Source: Guyparkeria sp016278265
GTDB taxonomy: Bacteria; Pseudomonadota; Gammaproteobacteria; Halothiobacillales; Halothiobacillaceae
Strand: one strand, 5' to 3'
Assembly (NCBI RefSeq): GCF_044582145.1
Contig: NZ_JBDODO010000001.1
Length of the DNA: 64,000 bases
Part shown: one piece after another, positions 29,565 to 37,518 of the stretch
Position numbering within the stretch: the first letter of the stretch is position 1
How the letters are laid out: each line of letters begins with the position of its first letter
Translations under genes and position numbers: made by a program
Notes under the pieces: model-generated
The model's input: the letters and a program-made list of their open reading frames with translations, nothing else
Databases searched by the model: none
Told to the model about the DNA's origin: nothing

Positions 29565-30806
29565 TCAGTCGCCGACCACCTTGCGCCATGCCGGCCAACG
29601 GTCCGGATCGATGGGGCGGTTGCCCCGGCGCACCTCGACGTACAACCCTTCCTGGTCCGCGTCGATGATCCCCGACGTGCAGAGGCGATCGCCGCGTGCC
29701 ACGCGATCGCCCTTGGCGACATCCAGCGAGCGGCAGTGGGCGTAGAGTGAAAGGAAGTCGCCGTCGTGTCGCAACATCACCAGTTGCCCCCAGCCCTTGA
29801 GCGTACCGGCGAATGCCACATGGCCGGCATCGATTGCCCGAACCGTGCTGGCGGCGGCGACATGGAAGATGATGCCCTCGTTGCGCAGGCGCCCCTGAGG
29901 CAGGGTCTCGCCGAAACGGCGTTCGATGCGTCCGGCGATCGGGATGCTGCCATCGTCCCTGACCTGGGCTGAGGGGGCTGCCTTGGGCGGCGGACTTTCC
30001 TTGGGCGGCGGACTTCGGTCCTGCTTGGCCTGTTTTTCTGCCTGTTCGCGTTCGGCTCGACGGCGTTCCGCCTCGGCCTTAGCGGCGGCCTCGGCGGCTT
30101 TCTGTGCCGCAGCCACTTCACGGTCAAGCCGCCGTTTGCGATCCAGCAAGTTCTTCAAGGTCTGCTGTTGCTCATCAAGCGTCTCGCCCAACGAGGCAAG
30201 CAATCGCTGCTGCTCGGTGAGGTTCGAGCCGACGTCCTGATAGTGCCGGTCGAGGCGTTTGCCGGCCTCGCCCAGTTCACGATCGGTTTTGGCAATCGCC
30301 TGGCGGTTCTCGGCTAGTTGGGCCCGCTGTGCTTCGAGTGCTTGCAGGGCCTGTTCGACGGGGCGGATCAGCGCACGCAGATAGTGCAGGTCGCGGTCGG
30401 TTTGCAGGGCATCGCCGTCGCCCAGTAGAGCCTGCAGGACGCTGCCACGTGTCAGCGGATAGGCTGCCTGCAGACGGTGCTCGAGTTCGGCGCGGCGTTG
30501 GGCAAGCCCCTCTCGCAGTTCGGCCTCGCGTTGATCGAGTGTCTGCTGACGGGATTCGAGATCCTTGCGCTCCGCGTCCAGTTCGCGCGTCTTTTCTTCC
30601 AGAAAGGCCATGCGCTTTTGCAACGCGGCCAGGGACTCGCGCGCGGCAATCCGTTGCTTCTCGGTGGACTCGATTACCCCGCGCTGGGCCTCGATGCGCT
30701 CCTGGATCGGCTCCTCGGCGAGGACTGGCGGAGCGAACGTGGTCAGCGCGGCCAGTATTGCGAGCCGGATTGCTCGCCCGAACGTACCGGCGGGCGGCGG
30801 GTTCAT
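29565..30806 (-). CDS. envC: Murein hydrolase activator EnvC
   Basis: This 413-residue protein has a signal peptide (to about residue 30, VLAEEP), a long coiled coil (about 35-270), a Lys/Pro-rich linker and a C-terminal LytM-type domain. In that domain the zinc-binding residues of active M23 peptidases are largely absent (RNEGIIFHVAAAST, SLYAHCRSL), as in E. coli EnvC, which activates amidases AmiA and AmiB at the septum rather than cutting itself. The start at 30806 gives the signal peptide; the frame is open to 31121. Confidence 0.93.
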   Translation of the reverse strand: MNPPPAGTFGRAIRLAILAALTTFAPPVLAEEPIQERIEAQRGVIESTEKQRIAARESLAALQKRMAFLEEKTRELDAERKDLESRQQTLDQREAELREGLAQRRAELEHRLQAAYPLTRGSVLQALLGDGDALQTDRDLHYLRALIRPVEQALQALEAQRAQLAENRQAIAKTDRELGEAGKRLDRHYQDVGSNLTEQQRLLASLGETLDEQQQTLKNLLDRKRRLDREVAAAQKAAEAAAKAEAERRRAEREQAEKQAKQDRSPPPKESPPPKAAPSAQVRDDGSIPIAGRIERRFGETLPQGRLRNEGIIFHVAAASTVRAIDAGHVAFAGTLKGWGQLVMLRHDGDFLSLYAHCRSLDVAKGDRVARGDRLCTSGIIDADQEGLYVEVRRGNRPIDPDRWPAWRKVVGD

Positions 30807-31133
30807 GGCGTGATGGTTTGGCGGTGACTGTGGCAAGGCTGCCCCTGATCGTGGAGAAACGAGAGGGTGTGGCGCCGCCGAGCGAACGTTGTCGTATCTG
30901 TATAGGGCGCGTGGCCACTGCAACAATTCGGCGCAAAAGCGGTAGTATACGGAGCTGGGGAATCTATGCACGAATTGCCAATGCCTCGACGGGGCGAGCA
31001 GAGCTTCCCACGAGGGATTTCGCCGCACGGGCGGCCCGAGGCGAACGGCGCAGGCCGGCGCCCGGGCGATTGACCCGGTTCCCGCGGGAACGCGGCGACT
31101 TCCGTCACCCGCAACCAGCACTTGGGTCGAACC
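30807..31133. other. envC-arsR divergent intergenic region
   Basis: This 327-base region separates divergent envC and the ArsR-family gene. It contains the probable envC promoter (30899-30926). On the plus side the sequence TAGTATACGG near 30942 might be a -10 element for the regulator, but no good -35 box was found. No gene was recognised. Confidence 0.5.
30899..30926 (-). promoter_or_regulatory. Probable sigma-70 promoter of envC
   Basis: On the minus strand TTGTTG (30926-30921) and TATACA (30904-30899) are separated by 16 bases, about 90 bases upstream of the envC start. Confidence 0.45.
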
Positions 31134-31463
31134 ATGAATTTGGAAACCGAGGAATATCCCGCCACCCGGCTGATGGGCCGCTCCGATGATATCGAGCGTG
31201 CTTCACGATCACTCAAGGCGATGTCGCACCCGCTCCGGCTGAAGATTCTGTGTGTGCTCGGGGACAACGATCTCAGCGTGCAGCAGATCGTCGAGGCCGT
31301 CGGCACGACCCAGAGCAACATCTCCCAGCACCTGGCCATCCTGCGCGACAAGGGCATTCTTGCCTCGCGCAAGGATGCCAACCGGGTGTTCTACCGGGTC
31401 TCCGATGCGCGGACGTTACGTCTGATCGGCATGATGCAGGAAGTTTTTTGCCCGCTTAATTAG
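31134..31463 (+). CDS. ArsR family regulator with two conserved Cys (SqrR/YgaV-like)
   Basis: This 109-residue winged-helix protein reads LKAMSHPLRLKILCVLG, then the recognition helix TTQSNISQHLAILRDKGIL and a wing RKDANRVFYRVSD. It has exactly two Cys, at 40 and 106 (CPLN tail), matching the pair that forms a tetrasulfide bridge in persulfide sensors such as SqrR, BigR and YgaV. It is therefore a likely reactive-sulfur sensor and repressor, by family inference. ATG 31134 is preferred over TTG 31122. The next gene encodes a DUF2892 protein, like E. coli ygaV-ygaP. Confidence 0.85.
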   Translation: MNLETEEYPATRLMGRSDDIERASRSLKAMSHPLRLKILCVLGDNDLSVQQIVEAVGTTQSNISQHLAILRDKGILASRKDANRVFYRVSDARTLRLIGMMQEVFCPLN

Positions 31464-31464
31464 G

Positions 31465-31484
31465 ATAGAATAAAATAATTCTAT
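31465..31484. promoter_or_regulatory. AT-rich inverted repeat, candidate ArsR-family operator
   Basis: ATAGAAT-AAAATA-ATTCTAT is a perfect inverted repeat with 7-base arms and a 6-base spacer. It starts 2 bases after the regulator's stop codon and 58 bases before the DUF2892 start. In this GC-rich setting such an AT-rich palindrome stands out, and GAAT/ATTC half-sites are typical of SqrR/BigR type operators. Confidence 0.6.
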
Positions 31485-31542
31485 TCAGGTGCGCTCAAAC
31501 TTGTGGGCGCGCCGTCCCATGGGATTTTGCGGAGGCACTGAA

Positions 31543-31755
31543 ATGACTACCGATCGCTACGTTCGCATCATCGCCGGATTGATGATCCTGGCTACCCTGG
31601 CTCTGGCGCACGTCACGGGCCAGGCAGATTTCGGGCAGCTCTCCTGGCTGTGGTTGACGGCGTTCATTGGTCTTAACCTTTTCCAGAGCGGCATCACCTG
31701 CTTGTGCCCGCTGGATGCGATTCTGGCCAAGATGGGCGTTCGCCGGGCCTCCTGA
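31543..31755 (+). CDS. DUF2892 (YgaP-like) small membrane protein
   Basis: This 70-residue protein has two membrane helices (about residues 8-26 and 32-50) and the segment GITCLCPLDAILAKMG, matching the C-terminal membrane domain of the rhodanese YgaP (DUF2892). The start at 31543 follows a good GGAGG at 31531-31535; the frame is open from 31489. Here the membrane part is separate from a rhodanese domain, but a membrane-anchored rhodanese follows downstream. A role in moving or sensing sulfane sulfur at the membrane is an inference. Confidence 0.85.
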   Translation: MTTDRYVRIIAGLMILATLALAHVTGQADFGQLSWLWLTAFIGLNLFQSGITCLCPLDAILAKMGVRRAS

Positions 31756-31795
31756 GGCTGGTAACCGCGGCAATTGCCGCGCCGTTGATCAATCG

Positions 31796-31840
31796 CAAGG
31801 CACCGGATCGGCAGCAGGCCGCCGGTGCCTTGAATTTTTT
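31796..31840 (+). terminator. Rho-independent terminator after the DUF2892 gene
   Basis: An 11-base perfect stem (CAAGGCACCGG, 31796-31806, with 31822-31832) is followed by AATTTTTT. It separates the ArsR-DUF2892 pair from the yibN operon. Confidence 0.88.
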
Positions 31841-32028
31841 GCGGGCTCCCGCCATTGTATGGCGCAGTCAGCCGGGAACGGCTGCGCGAATCGACGCGGC
31901 CTTTGGTCTGTCGGCAGCTCGCCCTCGGTGTGGCTGCCTCCCCGCGGGCCCGAGCCCCGCCATGGTGCGGCGCGTCGCGCGGTGATTCCCTAAACGTAAA
32001 CGCCCCTCACGAACCTCGAGAACCATTC

Positions 32029-32457
32029 ATGGAATCCTATATCGATTTCCTCGCTCGCCACTGGGTGTTATCCACCGTGGCTGCCGTCCTGATCGTGCTG
32101 CTCGTCAGCAATGAACTCTCTCGCCGCCTGCAGAAATTCAAGACACTCGACCCGGCCGAGGTCGCCCGCAAGGCCGGTCGTGACGGCGTGACCTTGATCG
32201 ATGTTCGCGAAGACAATGAGTGGAAGACCGGACATATCAAGGGCGCGCGCCACATCCCGCTGGGCAAGCTGGAAAAGAAGCTTGGCGATATCCGTAGCGA
32301 GGGTCCCAACGAGGTGGTGCTGTACTGCCGGTCGGGCAACCGGTCGGCCACGGCGGCGAACATCCTGGTCAAGGGTGGTTTCGAGAACGTCAGCCATCTT
32401 GGCGGGGGCATTCTTGCCTGGGAAGGCCAGAATTACCCCGTCAGCAAGGGCAAGTGA
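32029..32457 (+). CDS. yibN: Membrane-anchored rhodanese (YibN type)
   Basis: This 142-residue protein has an N-terminal membrane helix (WVLSTVAAVLIVLLVS) and a single rhodanese domain with active-site loop VLYCRSGNRSATAA. It transfers sulfane sulfur between donors and acceptors; YibN has also been linked to membrane-protein insertion. It heads the yibN-grxC-trx-secB-gpsA operon, whose order matches E. coli yibN-grxC-secB-gpsA apart from the extra thioredoxin. The start at 32029 is chosen because it begins just before the helix; the open frame extends to 31855. Confidence 0.92.
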   Translation: MESYIDFLARHWVLSTVAAVLIVLLVSNELSRRLQKFKTLDPAEVARKAGRDGVTLIDVREDNEWKTGHIKGARHIPLGKLEKKLGDIRSEGPNEVVLYCRSGNRSATAANILVKGGFENVSHLGGGILAWEGQNYPVSKGK

Positions 32458-32464
32458 GTCGGGC

Positions 32465-32791
32465 ATGACCGCCGAATCGACTCCAGCGAACGACCAGCCG
32501 GCCATCGTTGTCTACCAGAGCCCGCTCTGTCCCTTCTGTCATTTCGCCAAGCGTTTGCTGAAAAAGCGAGGGCTGGCGTTCGAGTCGATCAACGTCCAGC
32601 TCTCGTCGGCGAAAAAGGACGAGATGATTCAGCGGGCCAAGCGGCTGACGGTGCCGCAGATTTTCATCGGCGAGACGCACGTGGGTGGCTATGATGAACT
32701 GGCGGCCCTGGATCGTGACGATCGATTGATGTCGCTGGTGGAGGCCGAGGCACGTCGTGCCGCCGGTGATCCGCCGGTCGCGGGTGCCTGA
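32465..32791 (+). CDS. grxC: Glutaredoxin 3
   Basis: This 108-residue dithiol glutaredoxin has the active site CPFC (in SPLCPFCHFAKRLLKKRG), a variant of the usual CPYC, plus TVPQIFIGETHVGGYDEL, which holds the cis-Pro and glutathione-binding residues. It reduces disulfides with glutathione. It begins 7 bases after yibN. The start at 32465 leaves a 13-residue extension before the fold; the frame is open further upstream within yibN. Confidence 0.94.
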   Translation: MTAESTPANDQPAIVVYQSPLCPFCHFAKRLLKKRGLAFESINVQLSSAKKDEMIQRAKRLTVPQIFIGETHVGGYDELAALDRDDRLMSLVEAEARRAAGDPPVAGA

Positions 32792-32866
32792 CGCGCGACG
32801 TTGGCGCCGGTAATGTCTCTTCGCGCTATCATTGAGGCTGGCATGGAGCGAGAGGATTGCGCCGCA

Positions 32867-33304
32867 ATGAGTGAATCCAGACACGTGGTTTGTCCCGGCT
32901 GTGGGGCGGTCAATCGCCTACCCGCCGACCGCCTCGGTGGCGGCAAGTGCGGCCGTTGCAGCCAGCCACTGTTCCCCGGCCAGCCGATCACGTTGGACGA
33001 GGCCGGATTCGACCGGCACATCGGCCGCAACGACCTGCCGGTGCTGGTCGATTTTTGGGCCGAATGGTGCGGACCCTGCAAGATGATGGCCCCCACCTTC
33101 GATCAACTGGCGCGCGACTTCCGGGGGCGGCTGGTGGTCGCCAAGCTCGAGACCGAGCGTGCGCCGAGTGTCTCGGCGCGCTTCGGCATCCGCAGCATCC
33201 CGACCATGATCCTTTTCTCCGGCGGCCGCGAAATCGACCGCCTCTCCGGCGCCCTGCCGGCCGCGCAACTGACGCAGTGGCTGGCAGGGCACGGCATCCG
33301 CTGA
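32867..33304 (+). CDS. trxC: Thioredoxin 2 with N-terminal zinc ribbon (TrxC)
   Basis: This 145-residue protein has an N-terminal zinc ribbon with CPGC and CGRC pairs, followed by a thioredoxin fold with active site WCGPCKMM and cis-Pro in SIPTMILF. This is the TrxC layout. TrxC is OxyR-regulated in E. coli, and an oxyR gene is present at 42 kb, but no OxyR site was seen here. The ATG at 32867 starts directly before the ribbon. It is inserted between grxC and secB, which are adjacent in E. coli. Confidence 0.95.
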   Translation: MSESRHVVCPGCGAVNRLPADRLGGGKCGRCSQPLFPGQPITLDEAGFDRHIGRNDLPVLVDFWAEWCGPCKMMAPTFDQLARDFRGRLVVAKLETERAPSVSARFGIRSIPTMILFSGGREIDRLSGALPAAQLTQWLAGHGIR

Positions 33305-33340
33305 ACCCAAACGAATAAACCACGACCAGGAAATACCGAC

Positions 33341-33850
33341 ATGGCAGAGGGCGAAAACACCGCCGCCGGCAATGGCCAGGCAACGGAAGGCAACGAGCAG
33401 CAGTTCTTCGTGCAGAAGATCTATCTCAAGGACCTGTCCTTCGAGTCGCCGCAGGCGCCGGACATCTTCACGCACGACGACTGGAAGCCCGAGGTCAGCG
33501 TCCAGGTGGGCAACAACGCGTCCCGCCTGAGCGATACCGCCTTCGAGACCGAGCTGACGATCACCGTCACCGCGACGCACGCCGAGAAGACCATCTACCT
33601 GGCCGAGGTGCAGTACGGCGGCGTGTTCACGATCAAGGGGTTCGACGACGCCACACGACGTCAGCTGTTGGGTGCCTACTGCCCGACGCAGATCTTTCCC
33701 TACATCCGCGAGACGGTCGGTGACCTGGTGATGAAGGGCGGCTTCCCGCAGATGGTTCTCCAGCCGATCAACTTTGAGGCCCTGTACATTCAGCACGAGC
33801 AGCAACGGGCGGCTCAGGCGGACGAAGCGCCGGATGCCCGGCCGAACTGA
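33341..33850 (+). CDS. secB: Protein-export chaperone SecB
   Basis: This 169-residue tetrameric chaperone keeps preproteins unfolded and passes them to SecA. Diagnostic stretches are QQFFVQKIYLKDLSFESP, YLAEVQYGGVFTIKGF and LGAYCPTQIFPYIRETV. A charged N-terminal extension of about 18 residues and a C-terminal Ala/Glu-rich tail flank the core. The ATG at 33341 follows AGGAAATACCGAC. gpsA starts 9 bases after it. Confidence 0.97.
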   Translation: MAEGENTAAGNGQATEGNEQQFFVQKIYLKDLSFESPQAPDIFTHDDWKPEVSVQVGNNASRLSDTAFETELTITVTATHAEKTIYLAEVQYGGVFTIKGFDDATRRQLLGAYCPTQIFPYIRETVGDLVMKGGFPQMVLQPINFEALYIQHEQQRAAQADEAPDARPN

Positions 33851-33859
33851 TCCATCGCG

Positions 33860-34867
33860 ATGAGTGGGCCGGAACACACACGGATCGCGGTGCTCGGCGC
33901 CGGCTCCTGGGGTACCGCGCTGGCAGCCCTGCTGGCGGCGAACGGTGCCCGGGTGCGCCTCTGGGCGCGTGATGCCGAGCAGGCGTCTGCCATCGACCGC
34001 GATCACCAGAACGCGCGTTACCTGCCGGGGATCGACCTGCCGGAGACGCTGCGTGCCGGTTCCGACCTGTCTTGGGCCGTCGAGGATGCCGACCAGGTGT
34101 GGCTGGTGTTGCCAACCAAGATCCTGGGCGAGTTCCTCGCGGAGCACGCCGCGGCGCTGCCCCGTTCGGCGATTTACGTCACCGCCTCCAAGGGGTTTGA
34201 GCCTGGTACGGGGCGGCGTATCGACGAACTGGTGGCCGGCGCGTTGGGCGATGTGCCGTTCGCGGTGGTCTCGGGGCCGACCTTCGCCGTCGAGGTGGCA
34301 CACGGTCGGCCGGCGGCGCTGGCCGTCGGCAGCCGTGATCGAGCGGTCGCCGAACAGGTCGCCGATGCCCTGCGCAACGACCATATCCGCTGCTACCCCA
34401 GCAGCGACGTGGTGGGGATCGAGCTGGCCGGCGGGCTGAAGAACGTGCTGGCGATCGCTGCCGGCGTGTCCGATGGCTTTGGCTTCGGGGCCAATACCCG
34501 CGCCGCGCTGATCACGCGTGGCCTGGCGGAGATCATGCGCCTCGGCGAGGCGATGGGTGCACGAGTGGAGACCTTCACCGGCCTGGCTGGCTTGGGTGAC
34601 CTGGTGCTGACCTGCACCGACGATCATTCGCGCAACCGGCAGTTCGGTCTTCGGCTGGCAAAGGGTGAGTCGGTGGAGGCCGCGGTCGCCGGGATCGGCC
34701 AGGCGGTCGAGGGCATCAGTGCCGCCCGCGAGGGGCATCGACTGGCCCAGGATCACGGCCAGGACATGCCGATCACTGAGGGCGTCTATCGCGTGCTCTA
34801 CGATGGGCTGCCCGCCCGGCAAGCCGTGGCCGAGTTGCTCGCCCGCGACCCGCGTCCCGAGGACTGA
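33860..34867 (+). CDS. gpsA: Glycerol-3-phosphate dehydrogenase [NAD(P)+]
   Basis: This 335-residue enzyme reduces dihydroxyacetone phosphate to sn-glycerol-3-phosphate for phospholipid synthesis. The Rossmann motif AVLGAGSWGTALAALLA, SGPTFAVEVAHGRPAAL, the catalytic Lys segment ELAGGLKNVLAIAAG and TGLAGLGDLVLTCT are all present. It is last in the yibN operon, as in E. coli. Its end lies 36 bases from the convergent trmO gene. Confidence 0.97.
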   Translation: MSGPEHTRIAVLGAGSWGTALAALLAANGARVRLWARDAEQASAIDRDHQNARYLPGIDLPETLRAGSDLSWAVEDADQVWLVLPTKILGEFLAEHAAALPRSAIYVTASKGFEPGTGRRIDELVAGALGDVPFAVVSGPTFAVEVAHGRPAALAVGSRDRAVAEQVADALRNDHIRCYPSSDVVGIELAGGLKNVLAIAAGVSDGFGFGANTRAALITRGLAEIMRLGEAMGARVETFTGLAGLGDLVLTCTDDHSRNRQFGLRLAKGESVEAAVAGIGQAVEGISAAREGHRLAQDHGQDMPITEGVYRVLYDGLPARQAVAELLARDPRPED

Positions 34868-34903
34868 GTCCGTACCGGGCCGCTGATCCCCCGACCGAGA
34901 TCG

Positions 34904-35605
34904 TCAGTCCGTCGCCGGCACGATCTCGCGGATCTCCGCGCGATGCTCGCGCACCACAAAGCGCACGTCGATCTCCTCGATGCGCATGCCGTAGACCCGC
35001 TCCGGGTCATCGTGGAATGCCGGGCGCGGGTCCTGCGCGAGGGTCTGCTCGATCAGCGCGATCCGTTCGGGGGAGAGTTGATCCAGCCACGGTTCGGCCG
35101 CCCCCCACACCACCGCCAGTCGCTCCGGCGGCGCGCTCGCCCAGCCGCCGCGGCTATCTGCCGGGCAGTCGGCGTAGGGCACGTGCGGTTTGACGTCGAG
35201 GATCGGCGTGCCGTCGAGCAGATCCAGGCCGCCCAGGTGCAACTGCACCCCGCCATCGACCGGCTGCACGTCAATCAGCCGCACCACCGACAGCCCGATC
35301 GGGTTGGGCCGGATCGGGGCGCGGCTGGCGAACACCCCCACCCGTTCGTTGCCCCCCAGTCGCGGTGGCCGCACCGCCTTGCGGTCTCCGGTCTGCATGC
35401 GTCGTTTCGCGTGAAACACCCACACCAGCCACAGGTGGGAAAACGCCTCGATCCCCTGCCACGCGGCCGGATCCCGCCACTCGGCCGTGGGCACCAGGAT
35501 GCCGGTTGCTGCCGGCACGATGCCCGACTGACGCGGGATGCCGAACCCCTCCCGGTACGGGCTTTCAATGTGCCCGATGGGCTCCATGCGCCAGTCGTCC
35601 GTCAT
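34904..35605 (-). CDS. trmO: tRNA t6A37 methyltransferase TrmO (TsaA/VirR-type)
   Basis: This 233-residue protein matches TrmO, which adds the N6-methyl group to t6A37 in tRNA-Thr with SAM, using a beta-barrel fold. Family segments include EPIGHIESPYREGFGIPRQ, FSHLWLVWVFH, RPPRLGGNERVGVFASRAP and RPNPIGLSVVRL, and a C-terminal domain with DVKPHVPYAD. The ATG at 35605 overlaps the trmL stop by four bases. A parS-like sequence lies inside at 35403-35418. Confidence 0.93.
   Translation of the reverse strand: MTDDWRMEPIGHIESPYREGFGIPRQSGIVPAATGILVPTAEWRDPAAWQGIEAFSHLWLVWVFHAKRRMQTGDRKAVRPPRLGGNERVGVFASRAPIRPNPIGLSVVRLIDVQPVDGGVQLHLGGLDLLDGTPILDVKPHVPYADCPADSRGGWASAPPERLAVVWGAAEPWLDQLSPERIALIEQTLAQDPRPAFHDDPERVYGMRIEEIDVRFVVREHRAEIREIVPATD
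35403..35418. promoter_or_regulatory. parS-like 16-mer inside trmO
   Basis: CGTTTCGCGTGAAACA matches the parS consensus at 14 of 16 positions, differing at positions 1 and 7. It is about 24 kb from the yidC-mnmE parS. It may be a secondary ParB site or a coding coincidence. Confidence 0.33.
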
Positions 35606-36063
35606 TTCGCCCCCGTGAAGTTGAGTTGCCGCCAGGCCTCGAAGAACGCGACAGCCGCAGCATTGGCCAGGTTCAGGCTGCGCGATCCCGGCACCATCGG
35701 TAGGTAGAGTCGTTGTGATGCGGGCAGTGTCTCGAGTACGTCGTCGGGTAGGCCGCGGGTCTCGGGGCCGAACAGCAGCACGTCGTCGGCTCGGTAGTCG
35801 ACCCGGTCGTAACGCGTCGTGCCGCGCGTAGAGAAGGCCAGCAGCCGGCCCGGCACGGCCGCACGGGCCTGTTCGAGATCGGCGTGCCGGTGGACGTGGG
35901 TCAATTCGTGGTAGTCGAGGCCCGCCCGGCGTACTGCCTTGTCGGACAACGAAAAACCCAGCGGCTCGACCAGATGCAGCTGAGAGCCGGTATTGGCGCA
36001 CAGCCGGATCAGGTTGCCGGTATTGGGCGGGATCTCAGGTTCGAACAGCATGATGGATGGCAT
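35602..36063 (-). CDS. trmL: tRNA (cytidine/uridine-34-2'-O)-methyltransferase TrmL
   Basis: This 153-residue SPOUT enzyme methylates the ribose of wobble nucleotide 34 in tRNA-Leu isoacceptors. Segments PEIPPNTGNLIRLCANTG, HLVEPLGFSLSDKAVRRAGLDY, LLFGPETRGLP and PMVPGSRSLNLANAAAV form the knot and SAM site. The start at 36063 (MPSIMLFEPE) is used; the longer frame to 36498 lacks homology. It is coupled to trmO and divergent from purD. Confidence 0.95.
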   Translation of the reverse strand: MPSIMLFEPEIPPNTGNLIRLCANTGSQLHLVEPLGFSLSDKAVRRAGLDYHELTHVHRHADLEQARAAVPGRLLAFSTRGTTRYDRVDYRADDVLLFGPETRGLPDDVLETLPASQRLYLPMVPGSRSLNLANAAAVAFFEAWRQLNFTGAK

Positions 36064-36227
36064 CCCGGCATTGTAGGCCAGCCGGCCGATGCAGCGGCCG
36101 TGGACTTGGCCAGTTGGTATCGCGGGCTGATGTAGAATGCGGTCCAATCCTGTTCGCCGACCAGTGTGACTAGGTGGCGGACGAATCGAGCAGACGCGTA
36201 GCCTGGTGAAGGCTTGGAGGTAAAGGC

Positions 36228-37499
36228 ATGAAGGTACTGGTAATCGGTGGAGGCGGCCGCGAGCACGCCCTGGCGTGGAAGATCGCCCAGTCGCCGCGGG
36301 TGGAAACGGTCTTTGTTGCCCCGGGCAACCCCGGTACGGCCACCGAGGCCAAATGCCGCAACGTGCCGATTTCAGCAACCAACGTCGCTGAACTGGTCGC
36401 CTTCGCCGCCGACAACGCCATTGATCTGACCGTGGTCGGCCCTGAGGCTCCCTTGGTCGAGGGTGTGGTCGATACCTTTCGCGACGCCAAGCTGCCAATC
36501 TTCGGCCCCACGCGCCAGGCGGCCCAATTGGAGGGCTCCAAGGCCTTCGCCAAGGACTTCATGGAGCGCCACGGCATCCCGACCGCGACCTACCGGGTGT
36601 TTGACACCGCGGCCCCGGCGATCGATTTCGTCCATGAGCACGGCGCCCCGGTGGTGGTGAAGGCCGATGGGCTGGCCGCTGGCAAGGGTGTGATCGTCGC
36701 GCAGAGCATCGAGGAAGCCGAGGCGGCGATCCGCGATATCTTCGCGGGCCAGTTCGGTGCCGCCGGCGCGCGCGTGGTGGTCGAGTCATTCCTCGAGGGC
36801 GAGGAGGCGAGCTTCATCGTCATGGTCGACGGCGAGCACATCCTGCCGATGGCCTCCAGCCAGGACCACAAGGCCCGCGACGCGGGCGACAAAGGCCCCA
36901 ACACGGGCGGCATGGGCGCCTACTCGCCCGCCCCGGTACTCGACGACGCCATGATCGCCAAGGTCATGGAGCGGGTGATCGAGCCGACCGTGAAGGGCAT
37001 GGCCCTCGATGGTCTGCCGTACAGCGGCTTTCTCTATGCCGGCTTGATGATCGGGGCGGATGGCGAGCCGCAGGTGCTCGAGTTCAACTGCCGCTTCGGC
37101 GACCCGGAGACCCAGCCAGTCCTGATGCGCCTGGACAGCGATCTCGTCGACCTGCTCGAGGCCGGCATTAACGGCACCCTCGACACGGTGACCGCGGACT
37201 GGACCCCGAAGGCGGCCGTGGGCGTGGTGCTTGCCTCGGCAGGCTACCCGGAGAGCTCGTCGAAGGGTGACGTGATAAGCGGTCTCGACGCGCTGCCCGC
37301 GGGCGTGAAGGCCTTCCACGCCGGCACGGCCGAGAAGGACGGCAAGGTCGTCACCAACGGTGGGCGCGTACTCTGCATCACCGCGCTGGGCGAGACCGTC
37401 GAGGCTGCACAGCAGGCCGCCTACGCCGGGGTCGATAAGGTGCAATTCGAGGGTGGCTTCTGCCGTCGTGATATCGGTTGGCGGGCGATCGGCCGGTAA
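36228..37499 (+). CDS. purD: Phosphoribosylamine-glycine ligase
   Basis: This 423-residue ATP-grasp enzyme makes glycinamide ribonucleotide in purine synthesis. MKVLVIGGGGREHALAWKIA opens the protein, VVGPEAPLVEG and VVKADGLAAGKGVIVA are present, and EFNCRFGDPETQ marks the ATP-grasp metal site. The length matches the family. The ATG at 36228 is preceded by TTGGAGGTAAAGGC. It is divergent from trmL and converges on mntH. No purH is adjacent, although purHD is the common arrangement. Confidence 0.97.
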   Translation: MKVLVIGGGGREHALAWKIAQSPRVETVFVAPGNPGTATEAKCRNVPISATNVAELVAFAADNAIDLTVVGPEAPLVEGVVDTFRDAKLPIFGPTRQAAQLEGSKAFAKDFMERHGIPTATYRVFDTAAPAIDFVHEHGAPVVVKADGLAAGKGVIVAQSIEEAEAAIRDIFAGQFGAAGARVVVESFLEGEEASFIVMVDGEHILPMASSQDHKARDAGDKGPNTGGMGAYSPAPVLDDAMIAKVMERVIEPTVKGMALDGLPYSGFLYAGLMIGADGEPQVLEFNCRFGDPETQPVLMRLDSDLVDLLEAGINGTLDTVTADWTPKAAVGVVLASAGYPESSSKGDVISGLDALPAGVKAFHAGTAEKDGKVVTNGGRVLCITALGETVEAAQQAAYAGVDKVQFEGGFCRRDIGWRAIGR

Positions 37500-37518
37500 G
37501 CGGCCGGCCGACGCGGGC

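Noticed and set aside
36106..36138. TTGGCC and TAGAAT upstream of purD as a promoter
   Set aside because: The spacing is 21 bases, too long, and no better -35 was found.
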